Positions 43,112 through 57,238 of a stretch of 64,000 nt of DNA are shown here, in pieces. Positions within the stretch are counted from its first letter, which is position 1; the number at the start of each line of letters is the position of its first letter. Source of the stretch: Plantago ovata (lineage: Eukaryota > Streptophyta > Magnoliopsida > Lamiales > Plantaginaceae); NCBI GenBank assembly GCA_028274465.1, contig CM051455.1, positions 75,812,489-75,876,488 of the forward strand, given 5' to 3'. The notes beneath the pieces are model-generated. The model ran no database searches. It worked only from the letters and a program-made list of their open reading frames with translations, and was not told the origin of the DNA. The translations under genes and the position numbers were made by a program.

Positions 43112-43280
43112 TAAGGGCGCCGCCTACCCATCATGCATGAACGGCCTACACGTAATGGATGCCGCCTATCCATTCTAGTTCTAAACGCGGTCAAGCACAT
43201 AATGGGTGCCGCCTACCCATACATAAATATGCGGTCCGACATATAAGAGGGCGCCGCCTACCCTCGCATGCATAGCGGTC
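43112..43280 (-). repeat. Four-unit hairpin array in the leader of element B
   Basis: Same order of units as in A: weak GGG/CCC, then AATGGAT/ATCCATT, ATGGGT/ACCCAT and GAGGG/CCCTC around the constant GCCGCCT loop. The stems are intact despite scattered substitutions elsewhere in the leader, such as GCGGTC to ACGGCC between units. Confidence 0.85.
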
Positions 43281-43764
43281 AAACGGAAAGTAAAATACTT
43301 GGTATTTAAACATTCATTGTCAAATAATAGCATATTGAGCATATGAAACAAGTAGTAGCCTATGTGGATGACAAATGACTTCATAATTTCATTATGAAAA
43401 TTATAATCCCATACTTATAATCTCTATGAAATAATTGAAATTTGGACTAGAGTGAAGAATCGAAAATTCTATTGACCAAGTAGCAATTTTCGAAAACACG
43501 AAGGACTTAATTGTAATTTTTAAAAGCTGGGAGGTGTTAAATTTAAAATTCAAAAGTAGAAGGACTAATTTGCAATAAACAATAAATTGATAAATTACAA
43601 ATAAGCCCTTTAACTTTATACTAATTAAATTTAACCCCTCTAGTTAAAAACAATTACAATTAAATCATGTTTATATTCTAAATATAAGATTCAATCCTCA
43701 AAACATTCAAAATTCGATTTTGGGTCCAACCCGAAAATACATATATTTATTAAAACATCGCTAG

Positions 43765-43935
43765 TCCCGTCCCCACGGTGCCTGCGGCACCGGGCGCCCG
43801 GCGCCCGCAGCACACAGGCACTGGCGCCGCGGGTGCAGGCACCCGGCGCCCCAGGCGCGCGGGCGCCTACATCTGCAGGCCCGAGTACCTGCGGCACGCG
43901 GGCACGGCGCCTGCAGCGCCGCAGGCGGCCCGGTC
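43765..43935. other. GC-rich patch in the leader of element B
   Basis: About 170 bp of GC-rich words (GGCGCC, GCCTGCGG, GCAGGC) between AT-rich flanks. It aligns in position but only poorly in sequence with the patch in A. Confidence 0.78.
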
Positions 43936-44098
43936 ATAATAAAATATATATTTTTTATTATTTTTTTTTTGAAAAATATAAATTCTAAATTTATATAAAA
44001 ACAAAACTTTTTAAAATCGAATTAATCATAGAATCAATTGCATCCACATATCTACAAAATCATACAACATATATATGTATATACGTAATCAATTAACC

Positions 44099-44112
44099 TG
44101 GCTCTGATACCA
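44099..44112 (-). promoter_or_regulatory. Primer binding site of element B
   Basis: The minus strand reads TGGTATCAGAGCCA one base after the LTR terminus. This is the classic site complementary to plant initiator tRNA-Met used by copia elements. Confidence 0.9.
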
Positions 44113-44113
44113 C

Positions 44114-44969
44114 TGTAAGAAAATATGGTTAGAGTTACCCCTAGGGTACGCAGCGGAATTTCAAATTTTTCTTAACATACAGGTTAATTGATTATGTATA
44201 TGTCGTATATATATAAACACGTCAATTAGAAGACTAACCTTACTTCCAAAGCAACTACCAAGTCTTCGTAATAATCCGGTGTATCTTCTCCTTCGCCGAA
44301 GTCGAAGATATCTGCAATACTCTGATTATTTGCAAGAGAATAAGAGTTAGTTTCCAGCTCCTAGAACCTCAACCTTAGTATCCACGGATGAACAACCTAT
44401 GGAAGAATGCTAGGATATTCTTTGTGTGACCAAGAAGACGGGGCGGCAATTCCTCCGGTGAGGTGGCGCGCGCGGATGATTATAGAGGAGGGGAGAGTGT
44501 TTATTTTCTCTAAGAAAACTGGGTAGAATGACTGTGAAAGTCTATGTCAAAAGCTTTCTAATAGTCTACTATATATAGTAGTCAATAGAAGCCTAAAGCA
44601 TAAGCAATTAGACTTCGTAAAGGAATAAGAATCTAATTCTTATCGCACAAGGAAACCAATATCAAGTCTAGATTCATTCCCAATCAGATTAAAACTCAAT
44701 CAGAAAAATCTAACTTATCCCTTGGACTTCTAATAGAGGAAGGAGTCGAACTCCTTCCCCTACTCTAGCTCGCGCGCGCGCGCTCTCCCAAGGACACTAG
44801 GTGGGTCCCGATTTTGGGACCCACTTATAGTTCTAAGGCAATTCAAACTCCAAGTAGATTTTTTCATGTGCATATGTTAATTCTAAATTAACATATCCTG
44901 TCAAATCAAACCTCTATTATATTTCCAAAATATAATTTTTAATTGTATTTACATAAAATACAATTAATC
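44114..44969 (-). mobile_element. 5' LTR of element B, segment 1
   Basis: The terminal part of the LTR (TGTAAGAAAA edge at 44114), cut at 44969 by G2. A CG-alternating tract is at about 44770-44782. The LTR resumes at 56818 after G2's target duplication TAATC. Confidence 0.92.
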
Positions 44970-47158
44970 TGTGACGCCCCGCCTTAACCAACCGCATAAT
45001 TTACTTAATTTATCTACGTTTGAAATTTATATGCTCTAATTTCGAATTATAATTTTACATGAGTATTTTATTATTAGAAATATCTAGAAAATGTCAAAAA
45101 GAAACTAGTACGTATTATTTGGCGTAAAGTGGTGCATTTAGGGGGTCAAAGTAAACTTATAGGACTATATTGCAAGAATTACTTTTATAGGCCCTAGTTT
45201 TTTATTTACTAGAAAAAGTTGTAATTTTCTCATGTAGATCTATATTTGGTCTTTGAAGATCAGAGAGTGATCGACAATGCCTTTTTCTTTAATTCATTGA
45301 TTCCTTTATTCATCCAAAATCCAAAACCTTCAATTCAACCAATCAACATATTTTGTGTTTCTTCTCTTCCGCTAAACCGAAGCAGGTCGCCGGATTGATT
45401 AATTCGACGATGGATATGAATCCAAGTGTATTGCCGAGATGGTATCCTTATCGAAGAAGAAACAGCTCATTGCTTATCATCGAGAATAAATCCAGGTGTT
45501 TTCATTCCGGGCAATATCATCTTTGGCCGTCTTGTTCGACCAATCACCGGTATTCATCGGGCTCTATAAATAGTTTCCTCTATCCTCAATTAAAAAAAAA
45601 AACCATCACTCTCAATCTCAGTTTCAATTCGTAAATTCAGTTAGTTCTTAGGAGAGGGAGTTAGCGTTTGAGCCTGTAAGCAGAAGAATAAGAGGTAATT
45701 TATCTATTCATGTTTTAATTACTGTAATTCGTCTATGTTTCTTTCTCTACAGATTTATGTTATTATTTATGATATTGATCAAGATTTGAGATGTTGAAAT
45801 GATATACTTTGCTATAATCTGTATTTCTTTAGGCCAAATGCACACAGAAACTGTTATGTTGCGAATATGAAGTTTTGTCGTTTTTGTTACAGTCCTGTCT
45901 TTTGTTGCAGTCATACAGTTTGTTGTTTTATTGCGGTTATAAGATTTGTCGTTTTACTACAGTTTGTCGTTTTGCTAGAATTTAGTTTCTGTCTCAGTAA
46001 ATGAACCTCTGTTGAACTTATATAACACTAAAAATGGAACTGTAGCTTTCTGAAAATAATTTCAGAGGTGTTATTTTCAAATACAGTATTGTGCCTCTTA
46101 ATTAATAGATAATAGATAAGAAAGTACCTTCTGTATTAATTAATATGATATATATGTGTGTTAGTCGTATTAATAAAATAGCAACTCGTTGTATAGGTAC
46201 GGTTAGTGAGTCTTATGCACAAGTACCTTCGGAATAGGTGAGGATCCCTTCCTTGTTCAACTTTGTTCATTTCAGAACTTCTTTCGTTTACCAATTCAGT
46301 TCTTTTTTGTTCTCGTGTTGATTCTTGCCGAACTTTCAATTCATTTCTTATCCTTTGTTCTTGTTCTTCATCCTTTGTTGTTCAATATTGAATTAGTTCT
46401 CTCAATTCTTTCTCTAATTCACTATTGAACTGTGATAAGAAATTGTGGTGTTTATATAATCTGTGTACGTGTTTTGGGCCCTAGGACTGCCATGTATAAC
46501 CACCGAGCGGAAAGGACCGTTGGTTAAAGTTATATATTCAGATCCTGCTCGGGAGTTAGATGTAGTTAGGGTAACTGCATCTTACATTCCCGTTTGACAT
46601 GTACCTAGGCATGTCATTGTGTTTCGAGGTAGCTCCTCGCGTGGAAGTATAAGGTTTAGTTTACAAGGTGACGGCTGGTATATGTGTGTTATCGTGATTC
46701 TATTCATATCTTCTATCCTTGATTGCCTTTGATTTTGAACTAGCAATTGTTCTGCTGTTCGTGTTTACTATCCTCACTAAGTCATTAAAGACTTACCCTC
46801 TCATTGTTTCCTTCTTCAGAGTAATCAAGTAGAGGACGAGGAAGTGACATATTGTAGATATTTGATAGCTGCTTGAATAAAAACGGGTTCCTTGTACGTG
46901 TGAAATCCATGTAAATTACATGTTTCCGTAATCCATCCCTTGTGTGATATTGTAAAAGTGAGTTTGAACTTCGTTATGTTTTATGTTGCTGAAATAAAGA
47001 GTTTTATGGAGTTTGATATGTTTTGATTTTAATGTTTATTGATTTTATTTTACCGTTCCTTTTCTTTCCGAAAGATGAAACCGAATTCACTTGAACGAAG
47101 GATTAGGCGGGTGGTTATCCGGTTAGGAAGTACTTTTATTCCAGACTGGGGCGCCACA
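44970..47158 (+). mobile_element. 5' LTR of G2
   Basis: A 2189-bp LTR, TGTGACGCCCCGCC to GGCGCCACA. A TATAAATA box lies at 45565-45572 followed by an A-run. The short frames inside it recur in the 3' LTR and are not genes. Confidence 0.93.
45565..45572 (+). promoter_or_regulatory. TATA box of the G2 5' LTR
   Basis: CTATAAATAG is conserved in the 3' LTR at 55220-55227. Transcription is expected to start about 30 bp downstream. Confidence 0.75.
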
Positions 47159-47161
47159 GGG

Positions 47162-47174
47162 TGGTTTCAGAGCC
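47162..47174 (+). promoter_or_regulatory. Primer binding site of G2
   Basis: TGGTTTCAGAGCC lies three bases after the LTR end, one base different from the initiator-tRNA-Met type TGGTATCAGAGCC. Confidence 0.8.
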
Positions 47175-47348
47175 TAGGCTTGAAATGTTGTATATATGGA
47201 TTAGAACCTTGCCCTTGTGCGTCCTTATTGTTATTTTATGTCTATTTGTTTTATCTTGGTTAAATTTGTTTATCTACTTTAATTATATATTTTATATAGA
47301 CCTTGTTGTGCCCCTGGTTCTGTTCATTTCAGGGAGTTAACTAGGAAA

Positions 47349-47851
47349 ATGGAAGGATCGTGGCACTCTTTTAAACGCCCGCTAGAATAGCTTGAGTTCA
47401 CTGCCATGGACGTAGAACAGATGAACCATAATCTCGTTGGAGTAAGAACCAAAATGATGCAGTTTCTCAACGAAAAGAAGTTGATGGTGGAATCAATCAC
47501 TCAGAAAATTCCCAAGTTCAGATGTTGGAGGCTGAGGTGGTGAAACGACAGCAAATCAACAACGAAATGGTCTTGAAGGTTCACACTCTGGAATCAAAAA
47601 TTCAGCAGACTGAAGTGAAGCTGAAAAGAGCAATTGCTGAAAAGAAACTTGCTGAAGGAAAGTTGAGAAGGATTACAGATGATTACAAGGAGCATTTAGA
47701 CACCATGGATACTATCATTGAACAACTTGGTGACTTAAATAGATGTGAGAGAGGCAACGAGATTGTAAGCGTCCATCCACATTATGTGGGGACATCTAGA
47801 CCCGAGTCATCTGGACTGTGTGTGGCGGAAAAGAACAATGGAAAAGGTTAG
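47349..47851 (+). pseudogene. G2 upstream coiled-coil ORF, broken
   Basis: I do not recognise this protein. A reading from ATG 47349 (MEGSWHSFKR) has a TAG at about 47388 and shifts near 47515 into the open frame 47522-47851. That frame is 109 codons, rich in Glu, Lys, Leu and Gln with heptad spacing (EMVLKVHTLESKIQQTEVKL), so a coiled coil. After its TAG at 47849 an acidic stretch ([14 protein letters not shown]) stays open to about 47977. It lies between primer site and gag, separated from gag by a 2.1-kb intron-like region. It may be an extra element ORF or a captured host fragment. Confidence 0.45.
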
Positions 47852-48000
47852 TTGATTGATGAAGAAGACCCAGACGAGGAGTTTGAGGATTCTGACCCAA
47901 GGGGTGTGAAGGAGGAGCCTATCAACGAAATTAGCAATTATCAGATCGTGGATGGCACAATCATCATATCTGATGATTGATTTGTTACCAGTAGCAGCAG

Positions 48001-50109
<2,109 letters not shown>

Positions 50110-50119
50110 ATAATAAGTT

Positions 50120-52630
50120 ATGGGTGAAAACGGTACAAACAAGGACACGGTCACGCTAGAAGATGAACATGATAAAGAATCAATGGATGAGTAAGAGAAT
50201 CGAGATTCTGGAAAACAACCAGAGTTCAATGGTAAGACTACTGAAAAGGGTGAAGGCTCTTAGATGCAATCTATGTATGGATTCATAAATAAACTGAGGC
50301 ATTTCTGCCAGAACCAAGCATCGTTTGATGGTGCAAAGAAGGACTCCACATCTCTAAGTGATGATCAAGCTTTAGAAAGGTTTTTGAAGTTTCGTCCTCC
50401 ACGGTTCTTGGGTGAACCCGATGATCAGAAAGCTGAATCCTTTATAGCAGAAATGGAGAAGATATTTGAGGTCTTAAACTACAGTGATTCTCAAAAGATC
50501 AAATATGCTTCTTATCGTCTCGAGGAGTCCGCACGTCATTGGTGGGCAGTGGTAAATCGGCGCTGGAAACAAAGTGGCACTCTTTATACTTGGGCTAACT
50601 TTCTGAAAGAATTTAGTCAAAAATTCATACCTCAAGTAGTTCATGATGCACGTGAATCAGAGTTCACTAATCTCCTTCAAGGTATGAATAATGTTGGCCA
50701 GTATGAAGCTCAGTTTAGCCGATTGATCCAATATGCTCCACATTTCTGGGACGATGCGAAAAGAAAAATTAAGAAGTTCGTCGGAGGCCTTAAGTTAGAA
50801 ACTCGCTGGGCACTTGTTTCCGTGGAATTCCCAAATTATGTGGCAGCGGTAGATAAGGCACTACTGGTTGAGGCGGAGATAAAGGAACTTCGGAAGATTG
50901 GTGATAAAGTGAAATGGAACCAGTCGAGGAATTCTGGTGGACAGAGTAACAAGCGCCAAAACCAAGGTTCTGGAGTGGCGAGGACTAACCCGACAAATTT
51001 CCCATCTAAGAATACCTACTCGAATAAGCCCGTAGGGATGAACCGTCCAAGTAACGACCTTGGATGTAACTTTTGCGAAAATCCACGTCACACTGAGGCA
51101 ATGTGCTGGAAAAAGAGTGGCAAATGTATAGCTTGTGGAAGTGATCAGCACCGCATTGCGGACTGTCCAAGGTGCCAAAACTCAAGAACACAACCAGGAA
51201 AGCCCGCAAAGCCAAACGTGGCTCAACCTGGAAAGGCAAAAGTGCGCGCAAGAGCGTATGCATTAGGCGGGGGAAAAGAACCTGAACCAACTGACGTCGT
51301 GGAAGGAGAAGTCTCGGTCAATGATGAGTCTGGTAAGGTTCTTTATGATCCCGGTGCTACGCACTCTTTTATTTCGATTGTGTTTGCGCGTAGATTGCAC
51401 TTAATTGCTGAACATCTGCCTTATATCTTTGAAGTTAGTTCACCTATGGGTATAAGTGTTATTACTGATGCTATTCATAGGAATTGCGAGATAAGAATAA
51501 AGGATAGTACTTATTTTGCTAATTTAATAGAATTACCGATTGAAAAGTACGATGTGATACTTGGGATGGATTGGCTCTACTCGAATCACGCCACGTTGGA
51601 TTGCCATACTAAAGAAGTGAAGTTGGGTGAAGTGGAAGGTAAAAATTTGGAACGGTTTCAGAAAAATCTTGAGGTTGTAGGGATGATATCTGTTGTTGAG
51701 GCTAGGCGACTTTTGAAAGAAGGAGCCTCTGGATTTTTGGCATATTTGATTAATCAGCCTAAAGACAAAGCGAAAATCGAGGAAGTCGAGGTGGTAAAAG
51801 AATTTCCCGAAGTTTTTCCTGAAGAATTAACTTCTTTACCACCGGATCGAGAAATCGAGTTTATTATTGAAACACTGCCAGGTGTTACTCCGATATCTCA
51901 AACACCATATCGCATGGCACCCGCTGAGCTGAAAGAGTTGAAGATTCAATTACAAGATCTCGTGGAAAGAGGATTTATTAGACCTAGCACATCTCCATGG
52001 GGAGATCATGTGCTATATGTTAAGAAGAAAGATGGATCATTGAGAATGTGCATAGACTATCGAGGTCTAAACAGTTTTACTGTGAAGAATAAGTATCCTC
52101 TTCCGCACATAAATGAGCTGTTTGATTTACTCCAGGGATCTTGTGTGTTTTCGAAGCTAGACTTGAGACAGGGTTACTATCAGTTGAAAATACGAGAAGA
52201 TGATATTCCAAAGACAGCGTTCAATTCAAGGCCATATTTGGATCAATTTGTTGTGATATTCATCGACGACATCTTAGTATTTTCAAAAACTGAGGAAGAT
52301 CATGCTCTTCACTTGAGATTGGTACTAGAAACCCTGAAAGAGCATAAGTTGTATGCTAAATTCAGCAAGTGTGAATTCTGGATAGAAAGGGTAACCTTTT
52401 TAGGACATGTAGTAACGAGAGATGGTATAGAAGTGGATCATTCAAAGGTAGAAGCAATTGAGATTTGGAAACCTCCAAAGAATGTATCCGAAATAAGAAG
52501 CTTTCTAGGTCTAGCTGGGTATTACCGTCGTTTCGTGCCAAACTTCTCAAAAGTTGCAGGACCACTAACTCGATTAACTCAAAAGAACATTCCATTTATT
52601 TGGAACGAGGATTGCGAAATGAGTTTCTAG
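50120..52630 (+). pseudogene. G2 gag, protease and reverse transcriptase
   Basis: The frame begins at ATG 50120 with in-frame stops at 50192 and 50261, then is open to the TAG at 52628-52630. The gag domain is at 50380-50880 ([19 protein letters not shown]). Two complete CCHC knuckles are at about 51070-51170. The protease signature reads [11 protein letters not shown] (about 51343), where DSG is usual, so Ser is Pro. The RT fingers and palm ([23 protein letters not shown]) reach [11 protein letters not shown] (about 52258). Between PKTAF and RPYLDQF (about 52220) roughly 30 residues are missing in frame, including the conserved FGL-NAP block. RT is therefore not functional. Confidence 0.9.
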
Positions 52631-54616
52631 GAATTAAAGAAGCGATTGACGGAAGCCCCTATATTGTCATTACCAGATGGAATAGAAGGGTTTGTGATAT
52701 ACACGGATGCCTCGAAAGAAGGATTAGGATGTGTACTGATGCAAAACGGAAAGGTCATTGCGTATGCATCAAGAAAGCTAAAACCACACGAGCAAAATTA
52801 TCCGACCCATGATTTGGAACTTGGTGCTATCATTTTTGCTTTGGCAAAATGGCGACATTATCTATACGGTGCGACTTTCGAGATTTATACCGACCACCAG
52901 AGTTTGAAATATTTGTTCAGTCAAAAGAATCTCAACATGAGACAGAGAAGATGGATGGAGTTCCTGGAAGATTATGATTGTACTATTTTATATCAACCAG
53001 GAAAGGCGAATGTTGTAGCTCATGCTTTGAGTCGCAAAAAGGAAGTTGCTCAACTCGCCAATCTCACAAAAAGATCGAATTATGATTTGATCCTGGTAGA
53101 ATCTCATGCTCAGATTTCAGGATTGATCATCCAACCAGAGTTGTATTCACAATTAAAGGAAGCTCAAGATCGAAGTGAAGAGATTCAAAAACAGAAGGTG
53201 TCAGTGCTAACAAAGGAAAACTCAGAATTTAAAGCTGACAATGATGGAGTTTTGTGGTACAAGGATCGAATATGTGTACCCGGTGAAATGAAAGAGCGTT
53301 TAATGAATGAAGCTCACAAATCTCGATACACTATTCATCCAGGAGGAACAAAAATGTATCGAGAACTGAAGCACCACTTCTGGTGGAATGGAATGAAACG
53401 AGACGTTGCAGATTTTGTTCGAAGGTGCCTTACGTGCCAATTGGTAAAAGCCGAGCATCAACGTCCAGCAGGTATGTTACAACCTTTACCAATACCTTGT
53501 TGGAAATGGGATCAAATTACTATGGATTTTGTGACGGGCTTACCAAAGGTACGAGGAGGCTATGATAGTATCTGGGTTATCATTGATAGACTTACTAAAT
53601 CTGCACACTTTCTTCCCGTGAAAACAAATTTTGGAGTAGAAGCTCTAGCGGAGCTCTATAAGAAAGAGATTGTTCGGTTGCATGGGGTACCAATCAGCAT
53701 AGTATCTGATCGAGATCCAAAGTTTACATCTCGTCTATGGAAACAACTGCAGGAAAATTTGGGTACCGATTTGCATTTTAGTACGGCCGCGCATCCACAA
53801 ACTGATGGACAATCAGAAAGGCTTATATGTTTTCTAGAAGACATGCTGCGCTTATGTATCTTGGACTACGGTGGTAGTTGGGACAAGCATTTGCCTTTAA
53901 TCGAGTTTGCTTACAATAATAGCTACCAAGCTACTATTCAAATGGCGCCATATGAAGCATTGTATGGCAGGAAGTGTCGATCACCACTGAATTGGGATTT
54001 AGATGAGTGGAGAAGAACATCAGATGGACAACAAAGAGCTCTAAAGCCTGACATCATACAAGAAGCCATTGATAAAGTGCAAATCATTAAGCAGCGGATT
54101 AAGACTGCTCAAGATCGTCAAAAGAGTTACGCTGATAGGCGTCGAAAGGATTTGGAGTTCGATGTTGATGATTTTGTCTTTCTCAAAGTTTCTCCACGCA
54201 AGGGTTTCAAAAGGATTGGAAAAGGAGGTAAACTTAGCCCGAGGTACGTTGGACCATTTCAAATTACTCAGAGAGTGGGACAAGTTGCCTATAGATTGAT
54301 GTTACCGGCAAATCTTACTGGAATTCATGACGTCTTCCATGTCTCACAACTGAGGAAATATTATCCTGATGCCTCGCATGTCATAAGTCATGAGGATCTA
54401 CAACTTGAAGAGAATTTGACATACGAGGAGAAACCAGTGCGTATTCTGGATAAGAAAATACAGGAGTTGCGCAACCGAAAAATACCACTTCTCAAAGTGT
54501 TATGGAGAAATCATAAGGTTGAGGAAGCAACCTGGGAACGAGAAGACGACATGCTCAAGCATTATCCGGAACTCTTCATTCAACCAGGTAAGAATCTGGG
54601 GACCAGATTCCCTTAA
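52631..54616 (+). pseudogene. G2 RNase H, integrase and chromodomain
   Basis: Same frame as the upstream part, after the TAG at 52628. RNase H has D in YTDASKEG, E in HDLELGAI and D in YTDHQSL, but the last acidic residue is His in VVAHALSRK (CAT at 53021-53023). Integrase: zinc domain with CLTCQLVK (about 53430), D in TMDFVTG, D in VSDRDPKF, E in GQSERLI. The C-terminus [18 protein letters not shown] (about 54495-54545) is a chromodomain-like fold that in chromoviruses guides insertion to heterochromatin. It ends at a stop at 54614-54616, eleven bases before the LTR. Confidence 0.9.
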
Positions 54617-54627
54617 GGAGGGGTGAT
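54617..54627 (+). promoter_or_regulatory. Polypurine tract of G2
   Basis: GGAGGGGTGAT lies between the pol stop and the TGTGACG start of the 3' LTR. Confidence 0.75.
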
Positions 54628-56812
54628 TGTGACGCCCCGCCTTAACCAACCGCATAATTTACTTAATTTATCTACGTTTGAAATTTGAAATTTATATGCT
54701 CTAATTTCGAATTATAATTTTACATGAGTATTTTATTATTAGAAATATCTACAAAATGTCAAAAAGAAACTAGTACGTATTATTTGGCGTAAAGTGGTGC
54801 ATTTAGGGGGTCAAAGTAAACTTATAGGACTAGATTGCAAGAATTATTTTTATAGGCCCTAGTTTTTAATTTCCTAGAAAAAGTTGTAATTTTCCCATGT
54901 AGATCTATATTTGGTCTTTGAAGATCAGAGAGTGATCGACAATGCCTTTTTCTTTAATTCATCAATTCTTTTATTCATCCAAAATCCAAAACCTTCAATT
55001 CAACCAATCAACATATTTTGTGTTTCTTCTCTTCCGCTAAACCGAAGCAGGTCGCCGGATTGATTAATTCGACGATGGATATGAATCCAAGTGTTGGTAT
55101 CCTTATCGAAGAAGAAACAGCTCATTGCTTATCATCGAGAATAAATCCAGGTGTTTTCATTCCGGGCAATATCATCTTTGGCCGTCTTGTTCGACCAATC
55201 ACCGGTATTCATCAGGCTCTATAAATAGTTTCCTCTATCCTCAATTAAAAAAAAAAAACCATCACTCTCAATCTCAGTTTCAATTCGTAAATTCAGTTAG
55301 TTCTTAGGAGAGGGAGTTAGCGTTTGAGCCTGTAAGCAGAAGAATAAGAGGTAATTTATCTATTCATGTTTTAATTACTGTAATTCGTCTATGTTTCTTT
55401 CTCTATAGATTTATGTTATTATTTATGATATTGATCAAGATTTGAGATGTTGAAATGATATACTTTGCTATAATCTGTATTTCTTTAGGCCAAATGCACA
55501 CAGAAACTGTTATGTTGCGAATATGAAGTTTTGTCGTTTTTGTTACAGTCCGGTCTTTTGTTGCAGTCATACAGTTTGTTGTTTTATTGCGGTTATAAGA
55601 TTTGTCGTTTTACTACAGTTTGTCGTTTTGCTAGAATTTAGTTTCTTTCTCAGTAAATGAACCTCTGTTGAACTTTTATAACACTAAAAATGGAACTGTA
55701 GCTTTCTGAAAATAATTTCAGAGGTGTTATTTTCAAATACAGTATTGTGCCTCTTAATTAATAGATAGTAGATAAGAAAGTACCTTCTGTGTTAATTAAT
55801 ATGATATATGTGTGTTAGTCGTATTAATAAAATAGCAACTCGTTGTATAGGTACGGTTAGTGAGTCTTATGCACAAGTACCTTCGGAATAGGTGAGGATC
55901 CCTTCCTTGTTCAACTTTGTTCATTTCAGAACTTCTTTCGTTTACCAATTCAGTTCTTTTTTGTTCTCGTGTTGATTCTTGCCGAACTTTCAATTCATTT
56001 CTTATCCTTTGTTCTTGTTCTTCATCCTTTGTTGTTCAATATTGAATTAGTTCTCTCAATTCTTTCTCTAATTCACTATTGAACTGTGATAAGAAATCGT
56101 GGTGTTTATATAATCCGTGTACGTGTTTTGGGCCCTAGGACTACCATGTATAACCACCGAGCGGAAAGGACCGTTGGTTAAAGTTATATATTCAGATCCT
56201 GCTCGGCAGTTAGATGTAGTTAGGGTAACTGCATCTTACATTCCCGTTTGACATGTACCTAGGCATGTCATTGTGTTTCGAGGTATCTCCTCGCGTGGAA
56301 GTATAAGATTTAGTTTACAAGGTGACGGCTGGTATATGTGTGTTATCGTGATTCTATTCATATCTTCTATCCTTGATTGCCTTTGATATTGAACTAGCAA
56401 TTGTTCTGCTGTTCGTGTTTACTATCCTCACTAAGTCATTAAAGACTTACCCTCTCGTTGTTTCCTTCTTCAGAGTAATCAAGTAGAGGACGAGGAAGTG
56501 ACATATTGTAGATATTTGGTAGCTGCTTGAATAAAAACGGGTTCCTTGTACGTGTGAAATCCATGTAAATTACATGTTTCCATAATCCAGCCCTTGTGTG
56601 ATATTGTAAAAGTGAGTTTGAACTTCGTTATGTTTTATGTTGCTGAAATAAAGAGTTTTATGGAGTTTGATATGTTCTGATTTTAATGTTTATTGATTTT
56701 ATTTTACCGTTCCTTTTCTTTCCGAAAGATGAAACCGAATTCACTTGAACGAAGGATTAGGCGGGTGGTTATCCGGTTAGGAAGTACTTTTATTCCAGAC
56801 TGGGGCGCCACA
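54628..56812 (+). mobile_element. 3' LTR of G2
   Basis: A 2185-bp LTR ending GGCGCCACA, followed by TAATC. Relative to the 5' LTR it has a 7-bp duplication near 54680 and lacks about 10 bp near 55094. Confidence 0.93.
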
Positions 56813-56817
56813 TAATC

Positions 56818-57238
56818 AGCCAATCCAATTAATAATTCCAAATCATTAATTGAGCCACCAAATATTATAATTAATTCCGAATCAATTATAATCCATCAAT
56901 CACAATTAATTCAAAATTAATTGCGATTCCATCTTCAAGGATATTCTGATAAGCTGAATCACCACATAGTGTGACCCATAGAGCCTCATCGTATTAAGCA
57001 AGTCCTAGACTAGGCAACATGGAATTCCTAGACGGTTCCATTTGCAATATTAATACATGAGGACGTTTGAGAGGTTCTCAAAGCTAACCCTTCCATTGCG
57101 AAGCCAGTTGCGCTCAACGCGGCGGTGGTAACGTCCCTTCATCTGACTTGCTCGAATGTATCTAGGATCGATGAAGTGTCTATCCCAATAATACATCCAC
57201 GGGCGTCTCAGGGAGTTGCTTGGTTAAGATATACTTAT
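56818..57238 (-). mobile_element. 5' LTR of element B, segment 2
   Basis: The Angela-like LTR resumes after G2's target duplication and is cut again at 57238 by the Cassandra-like unit, whose target duplication is CTTAT (57234-57238 and 58999-59003). Confidence 0.9.

Larger units (their letters stand above)
42552..44113 (-). other. Leader of element B
   Basis: A non-coding leader, closely similar to A's: the four-hairpin array at 43112-43280, AT-rich stretches, and the GC-rich patch at 43765-43935. The primer site ends it. Confidence 0.75.

Noticed and set aside
44099..44112. tRNA-Met gene fragment
   Set aside because: Only 14 bases complementary to the tRNA 3' end are present, adjacent to an LTR terminus; this is a primer binding site.
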